DNA from: Natronospirillum sp965602035
GTDB lineage: Bacteria; Pseudomonadota; Gammaproteobacteria; Pseudomonadales; Natronospirillaceae
Length of the DNA stretch: 64,000 nt
Assembly: GCA_965602035.1 (NCBI GenBank)
Contig: OZ271919.1
Coordinates: forward strand, 3,100,001 to 3,164,000
Direction: 5' to 3'
Under the pieces are notes generated by a model. It worked only from the letters and a program-made list of their open reading frames with translations, was not told the origin of the DNA and did no database searches. Positions 53,707-63,368 of this stretch are shown here, piece after piece; position 1 is the stretch's first letter, and every line of letters begins with the position of its first letter. The position numbers and the translations under genes were made by a program.

Positions 53707-53810
53707 CCGGGCCTGTGGTGGCCGGATCTCAAGCGGAGCACAATACAGCCGCTACATAGAGCGATTGCCTGAATGGCAATCGATCGGACGATTGAAAACA
53801 AGGGGAACGC

Positions 53811-54632
53811 ATGGCGTCGGGAGAACAGGGTGTGGTGCTGATCACCGGGGCCACCAGCGGTCTGGGTGCCGCCTATGCCCGGCTGCTGGCGGCGCGGGGG
53901 TATAACCTCTGGCTGACCGGCAGGCGAATGCAGCAGCTTGACCAACTGGCGGAGCAGTTGCGCGGTGAGCATGGCGTTGACGTATCAACGCAACGTGCGG
54001 AGCTCGACCGCCTCGATGATCTGAAGACCCTCGAGGAACAGGTTGCGGCCGAACCTCGGCTTTCAGGCCTGATCAATAACGCCGGGTACGCTGACGACGG
54101 GCGCTTTCATACCATGTCACCCGGGCGTCACCACCGTCTGATGCAGGTTCATATGAACGCCACCGTGCGGCTGTCTCAGGCCGCGTTACCAGCGCTGCTT
54201 GAGCGTGATGGCTGGCTGATCAATGTCTCGTCGCTGGCGTCCTGGATGCCAACCCCCGGTAGTCCACTGTACGGGCCCACCAAGGCATTCGTTCGACTGT
54301 TCACTGAGACGCTGGCACTGACGTACGCGGATACCGGCATGCGGTTTCAGGCATTGTGCCCCGGCTTTGTGGTGACGGATTTTCACAGCCGTATGGGGTT
54401 GAATCCTGATACGTTTTACCAGAAGCACGGGCCGGCGAAGGCCTTTCCGGCGGAATGGGTTGCCGAGCGGTCGCTGAAGGATCTGGGGCGACGCATCATC
54501 AGTTCACCGGGCTGGCATTACGGCTTCCTGAATCGGCTGATCCGCTTCATGCCGCTGCCCTTGTTGTATCACCTCGTACGCCGGGGGATGCACAGGCGGT
54601 ACAGCGATACAGAGAAAACAGGAAATCATTGA
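53811..54632 (+). CDS. Short-chain dehydrogenase/reductase
   Basis: 273 residues of classical SDR. Nucleotide motif ITGATSGLGAAYARLLAARG, NNAG at LINNAGYADDG, the catalytic Ser in NVSSLASWMP and YxxxK as YGPTKAF. The longer C-terminus (about 60 residues after residue 210) includes MPLPLLYHLVRRGMHRR, possibly membrane-associated. Substrate unknown. Preceded by AGGGGAACGC before the ATG. Confidence 0.88.
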   Translation: MASGEQGVVLITGATSGLGAAYARLLAARGYNLWLTGRRMQQLDQLAEQLRGEHGVDVSTQRAELDRLDDLKTLEEQVAAEPRLSGLINNAGYADDGRFHTMSPGRHHRLMQVHMNATVRLSQAALPALLERDGWLINVSSLASWMPTPGSPLYGPTKAFVRLFTETLALTYADTGMRFQALCPGFVVTDFHSRMGLNPDTFYQKHGPAKAFPAEWVAERSLKDLGRRIISSPGWHYGFLNRLIRFMPLPLLYHLVRRGMHRRYSDTEKTGNH

Positions 54633-54643
54633 GGCACAAACGG

Positions 54644-55072
54644 TCAATCCGAAGAGCGGTTATCCGGCCCGTCCTGCGTGTCATCCGTATCGTCGTCCTG
54701 GTCTTTACTGTCTGCTTCAAAGCCACTGCGCAGTTGGTGTGACACCGGGTCATAGCTTTCTTTCAGCATGTCCTTTACGGTGCCTTCCCAGAGATTGACT
54801 CCGACAAAGTAGCCGGCTCGGCCGATGACATGAGCGGCGACCGGTGTCGTGATCATCAGAAAAATAATGATCGCCAGCGCCCGGAAGGTTACCACGGTGT
54901 CGAGAAAACTCAGCATCACGCCGATCATGATCAGACTCGAGCCCAGCACACCGCTCTTGGTCGAGGCGTGCATCCGGGTTGGCAGATCCGGCAGGCGAAT
55001 CAGGCCGATTGCCGCGAGCAACATGAATACCGCCCCGGCCAGCAGAAATGCGGAAACCGCCCATTCAATCAT
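54644..55072 (-). CDS. mrpG: Mrp Na+/H+ antiporter subunit G
   Basis: About 142 residues from ATG 55072 (MIEWAVSAFLLAGAVFML); the upstream codons to 55105 overlap mrpF. Three membrane helices with LIRLPDLPTRMHASTKSGVLG, the MnhG signature. The last about 40 residues are very acidic (KDQDDDTDDTQDG). Last gene of the mrpABCDEFG operon. Confidence 0.92.
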   Translation of the reverse strand: MIEWAVSAFLLAGAVFMLLAAIGLIRLPDLPTRMHASTKSGVLGSSLIMIGVMLSFLDTVVTFRALAIIIFLMITTPVAAHVIGRAGYFVGVNLWEGTVKDMLKESYDPVSHQLRSGFEADSKDQDDDTDDTQDGPDNRSSD

Positions 55073-55343
55073 CGCGCGGGCCTCCTCGTTCCAGGAAACG
55101 GGCAAATCCGATGGTCGCCAGGAAGCCGGTCAGGGCCAGCACAATGGCCACATCGAGAAAACTGGCGACCCCGGTGTCGATGGCATGCACCCCGACGATA
55201 CCCACAACCAGTGACGATACCAGTTCGAGTGCCACGACCCGGTCGGGCAGTGATGGCCCCTTGGCAAGACGATAGAACCCCATAAGCAGGGCCCCCGCCA
55301 GCATCAGGTAGACCAGGTTGAGTATCAGGCTGTTTACCACCAT
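55065..55343 (-). CDS. mrpF: Mrp Na+/H+ antiporter subunit F
   Basis: 92 residues, three membrane helices. Core GPSLPDRVVALELVSSLVVG is the conserved MnhF segment with a membrane Asp-Arg pair. Overlaps mrpG by 8 bases and follows mrpE by 15. Confidence 0.94.
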   Translation of the reverse strand: MVVNSLILNLVYLMLAGALLMGFYRLAKGPSLPDRVVALELVSSLVVGIVGVHAIDTGVASFLDVAIVLALTGFLATIGFARFLERGGPRDD

Positions 55344-55358
55344 GGATCCGTCTTCCTG

Positions 55359-55832
55359 TCAGCGCATGATTTCCAGAATGCGACGCTCAATCTCGTGCAG
55401 ATCCTCACGCAGCGCCCGCTCATCGTGCAGGAACATGGCGTGAATGAACAGAACGCGTCGGTCATCGGAAACGTCCAGGCTCAAAGTGCCCGGTGTAAGG
55501 GAAATAAAGTTCGCTACCAGCGTGATTTCAAGATCCGTTTTCGCCTCGAGCGGCAGCGCGATCACCCCGGGCTTCATGTACCAGGGCGGTGTCAGAACAT
55601 CGTGTGCCACCTTGAGGTTCGCCTGAATCAGTTCCTTGGCGAAGTAGACCACAAACATGAGAAACCGGGGTACACGGTGAGCATAGCCTGACAGCAGTGG
55701 CAACTGCGTCTGCAGTATGGCCAGCGCCAGGTAACCCAGCACAAAACCGAAAATGAAATTGAGGCCGGTCAGATTCCCTGACAGCGCGACCCAGGACAGC
55801 GCCAGTGCAATATTCCAGAAAAAGCCGATCAT
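55359..55832 (-). CDS. mrpE: Mrp Na+/H+ antiporter subunit E
   Basis: 157 residues. Two or three N-terminal membrane helices (FFWNIALALSWVALSG first), then a soluble part with FISLTPGTLSLDVSDDRRVL, the typical MnhE NSITLTPGT-type motif. Starts within the mrpD stop (4-base overlap). Confidence 0.94.
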   Translation of the reverse strand: MIGFFWNIALALSWVALSGNLTGLNFIFGFVLGYLALAILQTQLPLLSGYAHRVPRFLMFVVYFAKELIQANLKVAHDVLTPPWYMKPGVIALPLEAKTDLEITLVANFISLTPGTLSLDVSDDRRVLFIHAMFLHDERALREDLHEIERRILEIMR

Positions 55833-57331
55833 GGTCGTTCTCCCAGCACGGCGTCCACGTAGCCCTGCGGATTCAGCAGTTGCTCAGCAGACGCTTCGGC
55901 CAGTGCGTAGATGCCCTGCCCGAAAAACCCGATATACAGCGTACACAGTGCGAGCAGTATGATCGGCACCCAGAGCCAGAACACACCGCCCGGTGCGGCT
56001 GCGGCAGAACGGTCAGCCGGTGCGGGCGCTTTTTTCCAGAAGACCTCTGCCCAGATCTTGACCATGGAGAAAAGGGTCAGCAGCCCGACCAGAAGGGCGG
56101 CTACCGTTACCACCCACTCTTCCGCCTCGATGGTGGAACGGATAATGATGAACTTGGCGAAGAACCCGGACAACGGCGGTATACCGGCCAGCGAGAAGGC
56201 TGGCACCAGGAACCAGAGAGCAAGCAGCGGGTGAGCCCGGTAGACGTTACCGAGCTGTTTGAGCTCGTAGGTGCCGCGCAGCCGGTACACCAGACCACTC
56301 ACCAGGAACAGATTCGTCTTCACGATGATGTGGTGCATGATGTAGAACACGCCGCCAATGATTGCCAGCGGCGTGAACAGCGCCAGCCCGATGATCATGT
56401 AGCCGATCTGGCTGATGATGTGGAACGACAGTATGCGCCGGAACTCGAACTGGGCAGCCGCCCCCAGTACACCGGTAACCATGGTCAGTGTGCCACCCCA
56501 CAGCAGAATAGTGTGCGTGTACCCGGTATCGGCGTTGAAAATCAGCGTGAATACCCGGTAGAGCGCATAGACACCGACCTTGGTGAGCAGGCCGGCAAAC
56601 AGCGCCGAAACCGCCACCAATGGCGTGTGGTAGGACGCCGGCAGCCAGAAAAACAGCGGAAACGCGGCAGCCTTGATACCGAAGGAAATCATGAACATGA
56701 CCGCGAGCACATTGACCACACCCTGGTGCTCTACCGTTGCCAGCTTCGTGGACAGGTCGGCCATATTGAGCGTGCCGACGGTGCCGTAGAGCAGGCCGAC
56801 CGCAGAAAGAAACAGCGCCGAGGAGAAGAGGTTCAGCGTCACATACTTGATGGCGCCTTCCATCTGTGCCCGCTCGCCGCCCAGCGTGAGCAGGGCGAAC
56901 GACGACAGCAGCATCACTTCGAACCAGACAAACAGATTGAAGATGTCGCCGGTCAGGAAGGACCCGGCCACACCGGCCAGCAACATATGCATGAGCGGGT
57001 AGTAACCGAACCGCTCGTGGCCCCTGGGCGTCGCACCCATTGAGTACAGGGCGATGGCCAGAGCAATTATGCCCGTCAGCACCACCATGATGGCACTGAG
57101 CAGATCCAGCACCAGGGTAATGCCCAGCGGTGCGGGCCAACTACCCATTTGCAGCACCATATAGCCGCCGTTGTCCACTACGATCTGGAGCAGGTAGAGC
57201 CCGGACGCCAGCAGGGCCGCCGTGCCCAGCAGGGCAATCAGTCGCTGGTACCGTCTGGAACGCCAGAATGCCAGCGTCAGAGCCCCGCTGAACAGCGGTA
57301 TAAAGATAGGTAGCGCAACCAGCCAGCTCAC
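55829..57331 (-). CDS. mrpD: Mrp Na+/H+ antiporter subunit D
   Basis: 500 residues with about 14 membrane helices, related to complex I NuoM/NuoN proton pumps. Key features: the Glu in LFVWFEVMLLSSFALL and the Lys in IKAAAFPLFFWLPASYHTPL (TM7-8 region). Functions in the proton and sodium path with MrpA. Overlaps mrpC and mrpE by 4 bases each. The long plus-strand frame opposite is a shadow. Confidence 0.95.
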   Translation of the reverse strand: MSWLVALPIFIPLFSGALTLAFWRSRRYQRLIALLGTAALLASGLYLLQIVVDNGGYMVLQMGSWPAPLGITLVLDLLSAIMVVLTGIIALAIALYSMGATPRGHERFGYYPLMHMLLAGVAGSFLTGDIFNLFVWFEVMLLSSFALLTLGGERAQMEGAIKYVTLNLFSSALFLSAVGLLYGTVGTLNMADLSTKLATVEHQGVVNVLAVMFMISFGIKAAAFPLFFWLPASYHTPLVAVSALFAGLLTKVGVYALYRVFTLIFNADTGYTHTILLWGGTLTMVTGVLGAAAQFEFRRILSFHIISQIGYMIIGLALFTPLAIIGGVFYIMHHIIVKTNLFLVSGLVYRLRGTYELKQLGNVYRAHPLLALWFLVPAFSLAGIPPLSGFFAKFIIIRSTIEAEEWVVTVAALLVGLLTLFSMVKIWAEVFWKKAPAPADRSAAAAPGGVFWLWVPIILLALCTLYIGFFGQGIYALAEASAEQLLNPQGYVDAVLGERP

Positions 57332-57675
57332 GTATCGGTGTCCTTCATCTGGTCCAGATCGTCTGTTCCAACCACTTCAAATGCCCGGTGGATCAGAACC
57401 ACGGAAAATGCCAGCACGCCGAAAGAGATAACGATGGCCGTCAGAATCAACGCCTGAGGCAACGGGTCTGCGACGATACTGGAGATGACCGCCTCATCTT
57501 CACCGATCAGTGGCGGCGCGCCGCGGGTCATACCGGAAACGGCGAAAATCAGCAGATTGGCCGCATTGCTGAGCAGCATGAGCCCGATCACGAGCTTTAC
57601 GATCGAGCGGCGCAGCATCATATAAATGGCGCTGGCAAAGAGGATGCCAATCACCAATGCCATCAGTGTTTCCAT
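57328..57675 (-). CDS. mrpC: Mrp Na+/H+ antiporter subunit C
   Basis: 115 residues from ATG 57675, which has GGAG 8 bases upstream. NuoK-like with three membrane helices (SIVKLVIGLMLLSNAANLLI) and DPLPQALILTAIVISFG. The in-frame extension to 57750 has no support. Confidence 0.94.
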   Translation of the reverse strand: METLMALVIGILFASAIYMMLRRSIVKLVIGLMLLSNAANLLIFAVSGMTRGAPPLIGEDEAVISSIVADPLPQALILTAIVISFGVLAFSVVLIHRAFEVVGTDDLDQMKDTDT

Positions 57676-57721
57676 GGTGGCAGCTCCTTTAGGCCGGAAC
57701 CGGCTGTGAGGACGAGTCGGG

Positions 57722-58162
57722 TCATTCCTCGGCCTCCGCCAGGGGAACAACGAATGTGAGAATGGTACCCATCACGGCAAAGAAAACGCCGATATCAAAG
57801 ACTGTGACGGTGGACACCTTGATCTCGGTGCCGGCGATAACGAACTCCCACCATAGCCCGGTCATCAGGGATTCACCGACCCACAGCGCCGGAATGGCAG
57901 AAGCCACCGCCAGCAGCAGCCCGAGGCTGAGCAGGTCACGCGGGTCAACGCGGATCATCCGACGGGTCGAGGGCACGCCATGTGCGAACAGGTAGAGCAC
58001 AAACGCGCCCGCGGCGACCAGCCCGGCGATGAAGCCACCCCCGGGTTCGTTATGGCCGCGCAGAAGCAGGAAAATTGCAAACAGAAGCTGCAGCGGCAGC
58101 AGAATCAGCGCCGTGGTGTGCAGGATCAGCGTCTGGGACTTCATGGTCGACCGCTTAGTCAT
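57722..58162 (-). CDS. mrpB: Mrp Na+/H+ antiporter subunit B
   Basis: 146 residues with four membrane helices. Core RGHNEPGGGFIAGLVAAGAF is the MnhB signature. TVTVFDIGVFFAVMGTI is near the end. Overlaps the end of mrpA by 8 bases. Confidence 0.95.
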   Translation of the reverse strand: MTKRSTMKSQTLILHTTALILLPLQLLFAIFLLLRGHNEPGGGFIAGLVAAGAFVLYLFAHGVPSTRRMIRVDPRDLLSLGLLLAVASAIPALWVGESLMTGLWWEFVIAGTEIKVSTVTVFDIGVFFAVMGTILTFVVPLAEAEE

Positions 58163-60461
58163 GGTTTGCCTCCGCGCGCAGCTTCAACATGGAGTAGACG
58201 CCCAGCGCCGCGATACACAACACAAAGATCTCGCCCAGGGTATCGAGCGCCCGGAAGTCGACCAGTATGACATTGACGATATTCTTACCCTGCGCCAGCA
58301 GGTAGCTGTTGTCGATGTAGTAGCCGGAAATGGTGTCGAACAGCCGGGTGTTGATGGCGGTAATCATCAGCCCGAACATCAGCAGGCCGAACAACAGTGC
58401 AACGACGGTGTCCCGGATCACTTCGTAACGGGTGGAGTACCGCGAGAAACCGGGCAGGCGGAACAGCACCAGCACCAGAAGTATCACGGTCAGGGTTTCC
58501 ACCAGTACCTGCGTGATCCCGAGGTCAGGTGCGCTGAACAGCAGAAAGGTCATCGCCACCGAAAAACCGAGCACGCCCATGGTGGCAACGGCGGCAAGGC
58601 GCGACCGGGTGAACATCGCAAACAAGGCCGTTGTGGCCAGCAGCAGCGCGATAAACCATTCGTACGGGCGGACGTCATCAAGCTCAAATTCCACGATCAG
58701 TGCATTCTGACCGAGCAGGGTGAAACCGACCAGCAACACGGTGGTCATGATCAGCGTGATCATGTAGCGGCCGACATTACCATTCTGGAGGCGCGCGGTC
58801 TGCCAGGTTGCCAGCGCCATCATGCCGTCCATAAGTTTGAAATACCCGGTCTCCGGCCCGATGCGTTCTTCCACGGATCCAATGGCGGTTCGAATGCCGG
58901 GTTGCCCGCGGTGCCAGATGCGATAGACCAGCACGGCAAGCACCAGCGCTGTCGCCGACAGCATCAGCGGCGTATTGATGCCGTGCCAGAGTGCGAAATG
59001 GTAATCGATGGGTGCCCCCGCCACTGCGCCCGCTGCAGCCAGTACAGACAGAGTCTCGGCGATGCCCGGCAGCAGACCAAACAGCAGGGAGAAGCCGGCG
59101 AGTACAAGCGGACCGGCCAGCATTTGCCAGGGCGCCTCATGTGGGTGCTTCGGTGTCTCAATGCGCTTTCCCCAGAACGGCTTCCAGGCAACGGCAGCCG
59201 CCATACCGGCGGTGAGCGCGGCGGTCGCAACCGCCATGATCACGAGCGGCAGTGCCAGCTCTGCCGAGGAGAGCGCACCTTCCAACATCAGTTCCTTGCC
59301 GATGAAACCGAACAGTGGTGGCACGCCGGCCAGGGAAAGCCCGGCGAGGGCGGCCGCCACCGTGGTAACCGGCAGCGCTCGGCGCAGGCCGCCGAGTTCA
59401 CGGAGTTTCTTGGTGCCGGTTTCGTGGTCGAGAATACCGGCCACCATGAACAGTGCGCCCTTGTACAGCGAATGCGCCACCAGGAAGGCGGCAAAGCCGA
59501 GCATGGCATAACGGGTGCCGATGCCGATGAGCATGGTCAGCGTTCCCAGCGCCATGATGGTGGAGTAGGCCAGTACTTTTTTGGCGTCCTGATGCGTGAA
59601 GGACAGCCAGGCACCAAGCAGCATGGTGACGCCACCGAAAACCGACAGCATCATGGTCCAGAGTGCCTGATCGCCGAACGCCGGGTTCAGGCGTGCCATC
59701 AGGTAGACACCAGCCTTGACCATGGTGGCGGAGTGCAGATACGCGGAGACCGGTGTCGGTGCCGCCATGGCGTTCGGCAGCCAGAAATGGAACGGGAACT
59801 GGGCGGACTTGGTGAAGGTGCCGCCCAGCACGCAGAGAATAATGAGTGCCACCGGCGCCGCAGCTGTCCAATCCGGGGCAGAAGCCAGCAGTTCAGAAAT
59901 CTGGTAGGTACCGCCGTAGATGCCCATGAGGACAATACCACTGAGGAGGGCGAAACCACCGAGCACGCTCACGATAAGCCCCTGCAGAGCGCATTTGCGG
60001 GCGTATTCGTCCTGATGGTTAAACCCGATCAGCAGGTAGGAGGTCACACTCGTGAGCTCCCAGAATACGAACAGGGCCACCAGGTTATCGGAGAGGACCA
60101 GCCCGAGCATGGAACTCATGAACGACAGCATGACGACGTAGAACCGGCCGAGATCGGTGTGGCCTTTCAGGTAGGCGCTGGCGTACAGCATGATGAATGT
60201 GCCGATGAAGGATATCAGCAGCGCGAACATCAGGCTCAGACCGTCCAGCATGAACGACAGCTGGATGCCCAGTTCGGGGTACCAGTTCCAGGTCTGGAGT
60301 ACAGGGGATGCCGCGTTGACGGCAGGCAGGTGCTGCAGGAAATAGAACGTGAGTGCGGCCGGCAGAGCCGCAATCAGAATGCCGGAATAATGTCCGATCA
60401 GCCGATGCAGGGTCGGCGCCAGCACAGCCAGAATGAAACCTGAAAGCACGGCGTATAGCAT
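58155..60461 (-). CDS. mrpA: Mrp Na+/H+ antiporter subunit A
   Basis: 768 residues, the NuoL-like large subunit carrying the C-terminal MbhD- and MbhE-like extension (about 600-768; for example FSAPDLGITQVLVETLTVIL and then DFRALDTLGEIFVLCIAALG). Proton-channel residues include the Glu in LVALFVFWELTSVTSYLLIG and Lys in FTKSAQFPFHFWLPNAM. First gene of the operon, divergent from the ectoine-degradation genes. The 294-base gap 60462-60755 must hold both promoters; I could not place them securely. Confidence 0.96.
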   Translation of the reverse strand: MLYAVLSGFILAVLAPTLHRLIGHYSGILIAALPAALTFYFLQHLPAVNAASPVLQTWNWYPELGIQLSFMLDGLSLMFALLISFIGTFIMLYASAYLKGHTDLGRFYVVMLSFMSSMLGLVLSDNLVALFVFWELTSVTSYLLIGFNHQDEYARKCALQGLIVSVLGGFALLSGIVLMGIYGGTYQISELLASAPDWTAAAPVALIILCVLGGTFTKSAQFPFHFWLPNAMAAPTPVSAYLHSATMVKAGVYLMARLNPAFGDQALWTMMLSVFGGVTMLLGAWLSFTHQDAKKVLAYSTIMALGTLTMLIGIGTRYAMLGFAAFLVAHSLYKGALFMVAGILDHETGTKKLRELGGLRRALPVTTVAAALAGLSLAGVPPLFGFIGKELMLEGALSSAELALPLVIMAVATAALTAGMAAAVAWKPFWGKRIETPKHPHEAPWQMLAGPLVLAGFSLLFGLLPGIAETLSVLAAAGAVAGAPIDYHFALWHGINTPLMLSATALVLAVLVYRIWHRGQPGIRTAIGSVEERIGPETGYFKLMDGMMALATWQTARLQNGNVGRYMITLIMTTVLLVGFTLLGQNALIVEFELDDVRPYEWFIALLLATTALFAMFTRSRLAAVATMGVLGFSVAMTFLLFSAPDLGITQVLVETLTVILLVLVLFRLPGFSRYSTRYEVIRDTVVALLFGLLMFGLMITAINTRLFDTISGYYIDNSYLLAQGKNIVNVILVDFRALDTLGEIFVLCIAALGVYSMLKLRAEANHD

Positions 60462-60755
60462 GGTGGTCCGGACGCCCCTTGTGATTCCGCAGTCGCAGTG
60501 CGGCAGGATATCGGAGCCGCCGAGTCAGCGCAACTTGGCGGCAATGCCCCTGTCGGTTTGTTTACGGTACACCAGTGGCTGCCCGGGAAACCGCAAAGAG
60601 CAAAAAAAGCCCGTTATTTTCTGCCCCACAACGCTTGCAACAGCGGCCTCTAACGCCTAACTTGCAGGCTTTGGCACAGGGCAATCATTCCTCCAACAAC
60701 GTTCGCCCTAAATCACGACGGACCCGACGCGGTCAACAAGCAGGAGACACAGCTG

Positions 60756-62033
60756 ATGAATATTTTTGAGCAGTGGGAATCGGAGATTCGGGGTTACTGC
60801 CGCGTTTACCCTACCGTGTTCAAGAGCGCATCCAATGCGCGCCAGGTGGACGAAGACGGAAAGTCCTATGTGGACTTTTTCGCCGGTGCCGGAGTGCTGA
60901 ATTTCGGGCACAACAACCCGCACATGAAAAAAGCGCTGATCGAATACATTGAATCCGATGGTGTGGCGCACAGCCTCGACACCTACACCACGGCAAAACG
61001 CGACTTTATCGAAAAGTTCGTCAATACGATCATGAAGCCGCGCAACATGAACCACAAGCTGCAGTTCATGGGCCCGACCGGTACCAACGCCGTTGAGCTC
61101 GCGCTCAAGATGGCGCGCAAGGCCACCGGGCGGCGCGATGTCGTGGCGTTCACCCATGCCTTTCATGGCATGACACTCGGCTCACTGGCGTGCACCACCA
61201 ATGCGCATTTCCGTAATGCGGCAGGCGTGCCTCTGGATAACGTGATCCATCGGCCGTTCGGGTGCGAGAAAACCTGCGCGGGCTGCAAACTGGGCTGCGG
61301 TCTGGATTCCGTGCATGAGCTGCGGGCCATGTACGAAGATTCCTCCAGCGGTCTGGAAGCACCGGCGGCTTTCATTGTCGAGCCGATCCAGGCGGAAGGC
61401 GGCGTGAACGTGGCCGCCAAAGAGTGGTTGCTGGAAATTCAGAAGCTGGCTCACGACCTGGGCGCGCTGTTCATTCTCGATGACATTCAGGCGGGCTGCG
61501 GCCGTACAGGTAGCTATTTCAGCTTCGACGGCATGGGTCTTGATCCGGATGTCATTACTCTGGCCAAAGGCCTGGGTGGCTTTGGTACGCCGATTGCCAT
61601 GAACCTGGTCAAGCCGGAGTACGACAAGCTGTGGAAACCCGGTGAGCATACCGGCACCTTCCGCGGCCAGGGCTTCTCCTTCGTTGCGGGGCGTGTGGGC
61701 CTGTCATACTTCGACAACGACGACCTGATGAACGAGGTCAAGGAGAAGGGCCGTGTGATGGAGCAGGCTCTCGAGCGCATCGTGAGTGAGCATTCGAGCC
61801 ACGGGTTCCAGGTGCGCGGCAAAGGCATGATGCAGGCACTGGACCTGCGCAGTGGTGACCTGGCGAAAGACGTGGTCAGCCGTTGCTTCAATGGCGGCAT
61901 GCTCTGTGGCGCGGTCGGCACCGGTGGCAAGACCGTCAAGCTGATTCCACCTCTGACCATCCCGAACGACGACCTGGAGCAGGGCCTTGAGGTGCTGCGC
62001 AAGGCCGTTGGAGACGCAGTCGGAGGTAGCTGA
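60756..62033 (+). CDS. doeD: EctB-like diaminobutyrate aminotransferase of ectoine-degradation operon
   Basis: A class III PLP aminotransferase of 425 residues. The PLP Lys is in TLAKGLGGFGTPIA, and LFILDDIQAGCGRTGSYFSF holds the cofactor Asp. The N-terminus is like EctB (YPTVFKSASNARQVDEDGKS, GHNNPHMKKALIEY), but a segment FGCEKTCAGCKLGCGLDS with four cysteines replaces the usual EctB sequence there. The context with doeA and doeC suggests it converts 2,4-diaminobutyrate to aspartate semialdehyde (DoeD role). An ectB-type biosynthetic role cannot be ruled out. AGGAGA lies 8 bases before the ATG; the stop overlaps doeA (TGATG). Confidence 0.8.
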   Translation: MNIFEQWESEIRGYCRVYPTVFKSASNARQVDEDGKSYVDFFAGAGVLNFGHNNPHMKKALIEYIESDGVAHSLDTYTTAKRDFIEKFVNTIMKPRNMNHKLQFMGPTGTNAVELALKMARKATGRRDVVAFTHAFHGMTLGSLACTTNAHFRNAAGVPLDNVIHRPFGCEKTCAGCKLGCGLDSVHELRAMYEDSSSGLEAPAAFIVEPIQAEGGVNVAAKEWLLEIQKLAHDLGALFILDDIQAGCGRTGSYFSFDGMGLDPDVITLAKGLGGFGTPIAMNLVKPEYDKLWKPGEHTGTFRGQGFSFVAGRVGLSYFDNDDLMNEVKEKGRVMEQALERIVSEHSSHGFQVRGKGMMQALDLRSGDLAKDVVSRCFNGGMLCGAVGTGGKTVKLIPPLTIPNDDLEQGLEVLRKAVGDAVGGS

Positions 62034-63355
62034 TGCGGCAACGCGATGACATGACCTTTCCGTTCGAGGAATATGAACGGCGCATTCAGGGCCTGCGGGA
62101 ACGGATGGCGCGACGGCTGCTCGATGCCGTCGTGATCGTTGACCCGGAAAATCTGATGTATCTGACCGATTATCAGACCACTGGCTATTCGTTCTTTCAG
62201 TGTCTGGTGGTGCCACTCGAGGGTGAGCCGTTCATGATCACCCGGAAAATGGAAGAGTCGAATGTGATCGAGCGGACCTGGGTGGAGGTCACCCGGCCGT
62301 ATCCGGATACGGGTGACGCCATCCAGATGCTGGTTCAGTCATTGCGGGAATTCGGTCTCAGCAAGAAAGACATCGGCTACGAGCGGAACAGTTATTATTT
62401 CCCGGCGTATCATCAGGATGCCATCCACACGACCTTCACCGAAGGTCGGCTGCTGGATTGCTTCGGCATTGTGGAGCAGGGTCGTATCTGTAAGTCCCGC
62501 GCCGAGATCGATGTCATGTACAAGGCGGCCAGAGCCACAGAAGCCGGTGTTCTGGCCGGTTATGACGCCTGCCGTGCCGGTGTGACGGAAAACGAGATTG
62601 CGGCCGAAATCAGTGCGGCCATGTTCCGGGCGGGCGGCGAGTTCCCAGCTGTCATGCCGTACGTCACTTCCGGGCCGCGGACCATGATCGGCCATGCCAC
62701 CTGGGAAGGCCGCACGGTCCAGCCGGGCGAACATGTGTTCCTGGAAGTCGGCGGCTGTTACCGGCGTTACCATACGGCGATGATGCGTACCGTTTTGCTG
62801 GGAGAAATGACGGACTCCATGTTCGAGGCGCAGGAGCGCATGAAACTGGCACTGAAGCACATCAAGGACGCCCTGCGGCCGGGCATGACGGTTTCCGACG
62901 CCGACAACCTGGTACGTAACATCATTACCGAAAATGATGTCGGCGCGCACCTGATCACCCGCTCTGGCTACTCCATTGGCATTGCGTTCCCGCCGAGCTG
63001 GGACGAAGGCTACATTGTCAGCCTGAAGCAGGGGGATTCGACGGTCCTGGAAGAGGGTATGACGTTCCATATCATTCCCTGGATGTGGGGCATTGACGGC
63101 AACAAGACAGCCGGTATCTCCGATACCCTTTATATTACCGAGCGTGGATGTCAGTCGTTTTTTACCCTCGATGAAGACTTTGTGGTGAAACCGGAAGAAG
63201 GTGCCCGTGATCTGTCACGACAGCCCGCCGCAGAGGCTCCGGCTGAACTGCAGCCTGCAGAAAAGCCCGTGCATGCCGATGTGACCGCCAGCGCATCCAA
63301 CCGTGAGAAGCCGGCCCGCACAGCGGCCCGTGGCAAGCAGGCAGCCAACAGTTAA
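62033..63355 (+). CDS. doeA: Ectoine hydrolase (M24 creatinase-like)
   Basis: Opens the ectoine ring to N-alpha-acetyl-diaminobutyrate. About 440 residues of pita-bread fold: an N-terminal creatinase domain (MYLTDYQTTGYSFFQCLVVP) and catalytic half (GHATWEGRTVQPGEHVFLEV, GCYRRYHTAMMRTVLLG, MTFHIIPWMWGIDGNK). The M24 metal-ligand Asps are replaced (Glu, His), as in non-metal creatinase relatives. The last about 50 residues are an Ala/Glu/Lys-rich tail unlike the core. The start overlaps the doeD stop; ATG 62051 is an alternative. Confidence 0.9.
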   Translation: MRQRDDMTFPFEEYERRIQGLRERMARRLLDAVVIVDPENLMYLTDYQTTGYSFFQCLVVPLEGEPFMITRKMEESNVIERTWVEVTRPYPDTGDAIQMLVQSLREFGLSKKDIGYERNSYYFPAYHQDAIHTTFTEGRLLDCFGIVEQGRICKSRAEIDVMYKAARATEAGVLAGYDACRAGVTENEIAAEISAAMFRAGGEFPAVMPYVTSGPRTMIGHATWEGRTVQPGEHVFLEVGGCYRRYHTAMMRTVLLGEMTDSMFEAQERMKLALKHIKDALRPGMTVSDADNLVRNIITENDVGAHLITRSGYSIGIAFPPSWDEGYIVSLKQGDSTVLEEGMTFHIIPWMWGIDGNKTAGISDTLYITERGCQSFFTLDEDFVVKPEEGARDLSRQPAAEAPAELQPAEKPVHADVTASASNREKPARTAARGKQAANS

Positions 63356-63368
63356 AGGAGAGGAAATC

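Noticed and set aside
55805..57043. 412-codon plus-strand open frame
   Set aside because: Antisense shadow of mrpD, hydrophilic and low in complexity; not coding.
58029..60443. 804-codon plus-strand open frame
   Set aside because: It runs antisense to mrpA, whose protein is strongly conserved with membrane helices. The antisense product is Gln/His/Arg-rich with no family features and no ribosome binding site.
60680..60700. Sigma-54 promoter before doeD (TGGCAC)
   Set aside because: The -24-like TGGCAC is not followed by a TTGC at the needed spacing.
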